Below are positions 60,730 through 64,000 of a stretch of DNA of 64,000 bases, piece by piece; positions within the stretch are counted from its first letter, which is position 1, and each line of letters begins with the position of its first letter. The position numbers were made by a program, and so were the translations under genes. Under the pieces are notes generated by a model. It did not search any database, was not told where the DNA came from, and saw only the letters and a list, made by a program, of their open reading frames with translations. The stretch spans positions 49,448,911 through 49,512,910 of the forward strand of contig CP136066.1 of the NCBI GenBank assembly GCA_032622095.1, written 5' to 3'. This DNA is from Siphonodentalium dalli. Its lineage: Eukaryota; Mollusca; Scaphopoda; Gadilida; Siphonodentaliidae.

Positions 60730-61231
60730 TTAAAGGCACGTGAGGCCTTAGTTGTCGAAAATATTCATATTTGTTCCAATCACCGTAAACAGAACAAACA
60801 TTAAAACGCATATAATTTCGGTCATTTATACCATGACCATCGCGTAAACAGCATGTTATCATAAAGACCTACTATATTTTACCTAAGCAAGAGCCTGATT
60901 GTGTTACAGAAGACAGTTCAATGCTGCTGGCTAATCACACACAAATGGCATAAACGCTCTTTATTAGTTCCATATCAGGAAGTCACCAACAAAGAACGCT
61001 CTTTATGTTTACCATCATAATATAAACAAACACCAGAAAAGTAACTTTTTAAGCTTTTGTTTACATAACAATGGTCAAAAATATTACAATAACATACTGT
61101 TTATGCGATATTTCTTATTTGTGTACGGACAAAGTCTGTCTACATTTTGATGTTCATTCTGTCTGTGTCGGTTTTTGACGGGTGGAAATATTTTCACAGG
61201 ATACCCACCACCAAGGCCAACCGTATCTTTA
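60730..61231. mobile_element. TTAA MITE inserted in the LINE
   Basis: TTAA at 60730-60733 and 61228-61231. The ends AGGCACGTGAGGCC and GGCCAACCGTATCT are inverted with mismatches. The interior closely follows the MITE at 7179-7638 (GTCGAAAATATTCATAT, CTGGCTAATCACACACAAATGG, GGTTTTTGACGGGTGGAAA). LINE-like minus-strand coding sequence lies on both sides, so this is a nested insertion. Confidence 0.88.
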
Positions 61232-61990
61232 ACGTAAACCGAAATTCCTCCACATCTAACCCCACCCCTATGTTTTTCCCTTTCTTAGCGCGTAACTCGA
61301 AATTTTCTATTATTATATCATCCTCCAGAAACGATTTAGTTTGCATAAACATATAATATCGTAAGACTCTAGCCCAATCCGCATACATTGAGCGATAATA
61401 TCCACAGGGAACGTGCGCTATCATTTGCATTCGGATCAGGCATGTGTATGTGTCCATTTGGTCGGATACCGTGTGGAATATCAGCTGAAGGGTTCATTCA
61501 GGAATATCTGTGGTATTTATGGAATCAGGCGACGTAATCATGCCTTCGTCCAAGGTCCCGATTACGCCTGTGGTATTTATGGAATCAGGCGACGTAATCA
61601 TGCCTTCGTCCAAGGTCCCGATTACGCCTCTCCTGGTTACAGAAATCTCATCACAGTGCCGATTATAATTGTCGATCGATGATACATCATGGCTATCGTG
61701 AGTAGAATACATATGTGTGTGGACATCAATATCAATAGGTACATGTACATATATATCGTGTGTATAATCTTCAGTATTATAATCATATGTGGGTCGATCA
61801 AACACATTGTGTCCATGCAATTCAGAAATGAGTATATTCGTTAGGGCATCATCGTTGGGACATGACAATCTGCGGAATGGGATGGGGTATGGGATAGAAC
61901 GACAATCTGCGGGACAGAATTTCAAATTGCGTGGGAAGGCCGATATCTCGAGGAATACAGCACGTAAAGGGCTCCTTTTGGTGTCTAACT
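61232..61990 (-). pseudogene. Decayed reading frame upstream of the LINE endonuclease
   Basis: One minus-strand frame is open from about 61988 down to 61232 except for a single TGA at 61494-61496. Visible segments include RNLKFCPADCR, SCPNDDALTN, a 20-residue tandem duplication (GVIGTLDEGMITSPDSINTT twice), then after the stop MDTYTCLIRM, ADWARVLRYYMF and KKGKNIGVGLDV. The last segment could correspond to the basic/Gly part that precedes the LINE endonuclease core, so this is probably the 5' part of the same retroelement, but no domain is recognised with confidence. The frame is offset by one base from the endonuclease once the MITE is disregarded. Confidence 0.45.
61511..61630. repeat. 60-bp tandem duplication
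   Basis: TGGTATTTATGGAATCAGGC... repeats at 61511 and 61571 with at most one end difference. It is in frame (20 codons) in the minus-strand reading frame, so it did not disrupt it. Confidence 0.97.
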
Positions 61991-62697
61991 AAAGGCCGAT
62001 ATTTGTCCTAGCCATACATATTAATCCCACCACTGACCGGACACCAGAAGTTGCATTATTCGGTCGACAACTGACCTATCATAAAATTGTCGAAATCAAT
62101 TCCGTGGAACAGCTGAAGAAATGCATTTTTACAGCGATAACGCTATGCCCACAATCAAACTTGGTATTAAAATGAAGTTTATCATCTATTGCACAATAAA
62201 AATCTATTAATTCGAGCGAAGCTGCGATTTATGGACACATAGAGACCGATTAACCCACCCATGCGAAGGTGCCACGAAACACGAAAAACTGCGTTCGACA
62301 TCAATGTTTACAAATTTAGATTTCTCGATGAATACGCTGGCAAACAACAAGTATTAGGAACCAAATGACGCAGTGGAACACTGCGCACTCGTATTTAGCA
62401 TTTTTTTTTTTTTACAATATGGCTGTTTTAGAATGAATACTGTAATGGCGAACACGCAAACAGGTACCGATGTAAACAGCTAAAAATAGACTCGATGTTT
62501 ACAATAACAGGATCGATTTCAGCTGATATATTCCATATAATGGGGCGTATAGTATATCAAAATGTAGGATTAGACACAGGAATGTAATATTTTTCCAACT
62601 AAGCCGTTCTTATAAGAGATATATCTCAATATCCATAAATTGCTTCTAACAAACAACATAACTAAACACTAAACATTTTTTAAATATTTGATGACAG
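61991..62697. other. Intron 1 of the putative lectin gene, no further feature
   Basis: Holds a T-run (about 62401-62413) and AT-rich sequence; nothing else recognised. Confidence 0.45.
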
Positions 62698-62875
62698 GTT
62701 GTCCGAGCCCTTATATTACGAAGTCTGCTGCCGGTGGATGCATATATTATTTCAACGAGTGACGACGCAGTTAACAACCACATTGAAGCCAGACAAGCAT
62801 GCACGGACCTGATGTCCGGCCACCTCATGCGGTTCTCAAGCAATGCAGAATTAGAAGCACTCATACCATTGTTAT
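62698..62875 (+). pseudogene. C-type lectin-like domain exon with a frameshift
   Basis: C-type lectin-like domains are secreted or membrane-bound recognition modules. The acceptor is TTTGATGACAG at 62697 and the donor is GTAAGT at 62876. Entered in phase 1 (as the exon at 58767-58887 leaves), the exon opens with CPSPY and GGCIYYFNE, the usual N-terminal CTLD pattern, but reaches TGA at 62760-62762. One base away, another frame carries SDDAVNN, EARQACTDLMSGHLMRFSSNAELEALIPLL, the typical helix and strand with the EAR..C and E motifs. So an indel lies around 62747-62761. This is a broken exon, a polymorphism, or a sequence error. The rest of the domain (including WIGL-type and Cys-rich parts) is not in the window. 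Exit phase is 1. Confidence 0.7.
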
Positions 62876-63090
62876 GTAAGTATGGAGTGATGATCCTTTA
62901 GAGATACCAATACCGATATTATACATTATCAGAATCACTCAGACTATTGTTTTGTAAGTACGTACTGGTGACCTTTTAGATGTACCCGGCCAGATGTTAT
63001 ACAGTATTAGAAGTACTCAGATCATTGTCATGTAAGTATGGACTGATGATCCTTTAGTGATACCAGGTCCTATTTTATACCAATTAATTA
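62857..63090 (+). repeat. 78-bp tandem triplication containing a splice donor
   Basis: The exon end and donor (CTCAnACCATTGTTATGTAAGT type) recur at 62876, 62954 and 63032, exactly 78 bp apart. Each is followed by CTGATGATCCTTTAG or ACTGGTGACCTTTTAG and a GATACCAG/CCAGAT segment. Each copy retains a GTAAGT donor. Confidence 0.9.
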
Positions 63091-64000
63091 AGAACATCCG
63101 GAAATCATCATCATTCATATCACATAAGCTTCGCGAAAATCCACGAAATCGATCGTAAAAATGTCTTAACACAATCACAAAGGTCATGATTGAGAACGCG
63201 CATTATTATACACAGTTTGTTTTGGCAACCGTGCAATGACGCTCTTTATAAGAGTTGGTCGTTGGACATTTGACTTGTCCGGTACAAATTAAACACGTAC
63301 TTCCTCCTGTGAAAGTCGACACCTGATCATCACTTCATATTGATTACCTCCTAGGTCACTGCTAATTACGATATGGTATACAACATGCACATATGTTTGT
63401 GTCATTGTGTCAAATGGGCCAGTGTGTGTTTAAGGTAGCGCTGATGTGGTCGAGTTTGCCCCTCGATGAAATATCAGTTCAGCACAACTCTAAAGATGTA
63501 ATGCCAGTCATATCAGTAATATTGGTAATGTTTGAGTTCATATGGAGCTAATTCGCCGTGTCGTCGTGGTATTCGAGAAGAACAAATATTTATAGAAACT
63601 AAATTAAACCGGACTGTTACGCATCATCATATTGCAAATCGGCCGACTTAACTCAACCGAAATATTGTTTGATATTTTATATGGATTGACTTAGCCTGTA
63701 ACTTATATTTTCATCTGATTATCAGGAAGTGTCATTTTTGGGTAAACAGTGTGACGAAAACTGTTATAATATTATATGCCCGCTTGCGTTGGTTAACTGC
63801 TCTGGTTTGTTTTCAACGAACAGTTCGAAGACGTATATTTAACTATTTACAAGTATATCAGCTAAACCTAATGCTAGGTGTCTGTGATGGAAATTCCACA
63901 ATATTTCTTCAAAGTAACCCATTTGAAAAAAGCACACGGACGATTATTATGTGCTGATATCAAACATAATGCATCTACTTAAAAAAAAAACATTTAAAAG
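63091..64000. other. No gene recognised
   Basis: No second half of the lectin domain was found here; the frames (for example 63751-63957) have no support. An ACGCTCTTTATA word occurs at about 63239. Confidence 0.45.

Noticed and set aside
63751-63957. Second exon of the C-type lectin
   Set aside because: No WIGL-, Cys- or WND-type motif and no acceptor in a matching phase; the next exon is likely outside the window.

Overview
The window is AT-rich eukaryotic, probably metazoan, DNA: intron-split genes with GT-AG junctions, very abundant inverted-repeat elements, satellites and decayed retroelements, and no operon structure. A mollusc, probably a bivalve, is the best guess. It rests on WSC, PAN-like and C-type-lectin-like secreted domains, a dispersed repeat at 22.5-23.0 kb of a type I associate with bivalve genomes, CR1/Jockey-like LINE fragments and a tRNA-derived SINE. 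This is inference; no species-specific gene is present.

Genes are sparse and all lie on the + strand. (1) Two exons of a WSC-domain gene (26516-26656 and 29114-29276) together make one WSC domain. (2) A TATA box plus a strong Kozak start opens a secreted PAN-like protein (48951-49535), overlapped by a second, basic/acidic low-complexity reading frame (49342-50089). (3) A signal-peptide exon (58767-58887, phase 1) and a C-type-lectin exon (62698-62875, entered in phase 1) fit as one secreted lectin-like gene. The lectin exon carries a one-base-class frameshift, and its splice donor is tandemly triplicated. A piggyBac transposase with all visible catalytic Asp residues but one frameshift lies at 8360-10037.

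Layout. 1-5.66 kb: a higher-order satellite built from a TTAA-flanked MITE, with two consecutive 1,959-bp units. 7.2-10.8 kb: two TTAA MITEs bracketing the piggyBac pseudogene. 12.7-25.6 kb: tandem repeats of 150, 235, 326 and 480 bp, several fold-back elements, and a family with long G or C runs. 26-29.3 kb: the WSC exons with two fold-back elements and one long-TIR element beside and between them. 30-39 kb: a segmental duplication in which only one copy contains a 4.0-kb array of about 448 nine-bp units. 39.6-45.3 kb: two tandem copies of a long-TIR element plus an inverted partial copy. 46-47 kb: short duplications and a fold-back. 48.8-50.1 kb: the PAN-like gene. 52-53.6 kb: SINE copies and a decayed LINE reverse transcriptase. 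55-57.3 kb: a MITE fragment and a 62-bp minisatellite. 58.7-63.1 kb: the lectin gene, whose intron 1 holds a LINE endonuclease fragment split by a TTAA MITE and abutted by a fold-back arm.

The genes do not form an obvious pathway. They share extracellular, carbohydrate- or protein-binding character. Most of the DNA is mobile-element and satellite sequence. The most unusual features are the MITE-derived higher-order satellite, the array present in only one copy of a duplication, the triplicated splice donor, and a short motif around AACGCTCTTTATT recurring in otherwise unrelated repeat families.
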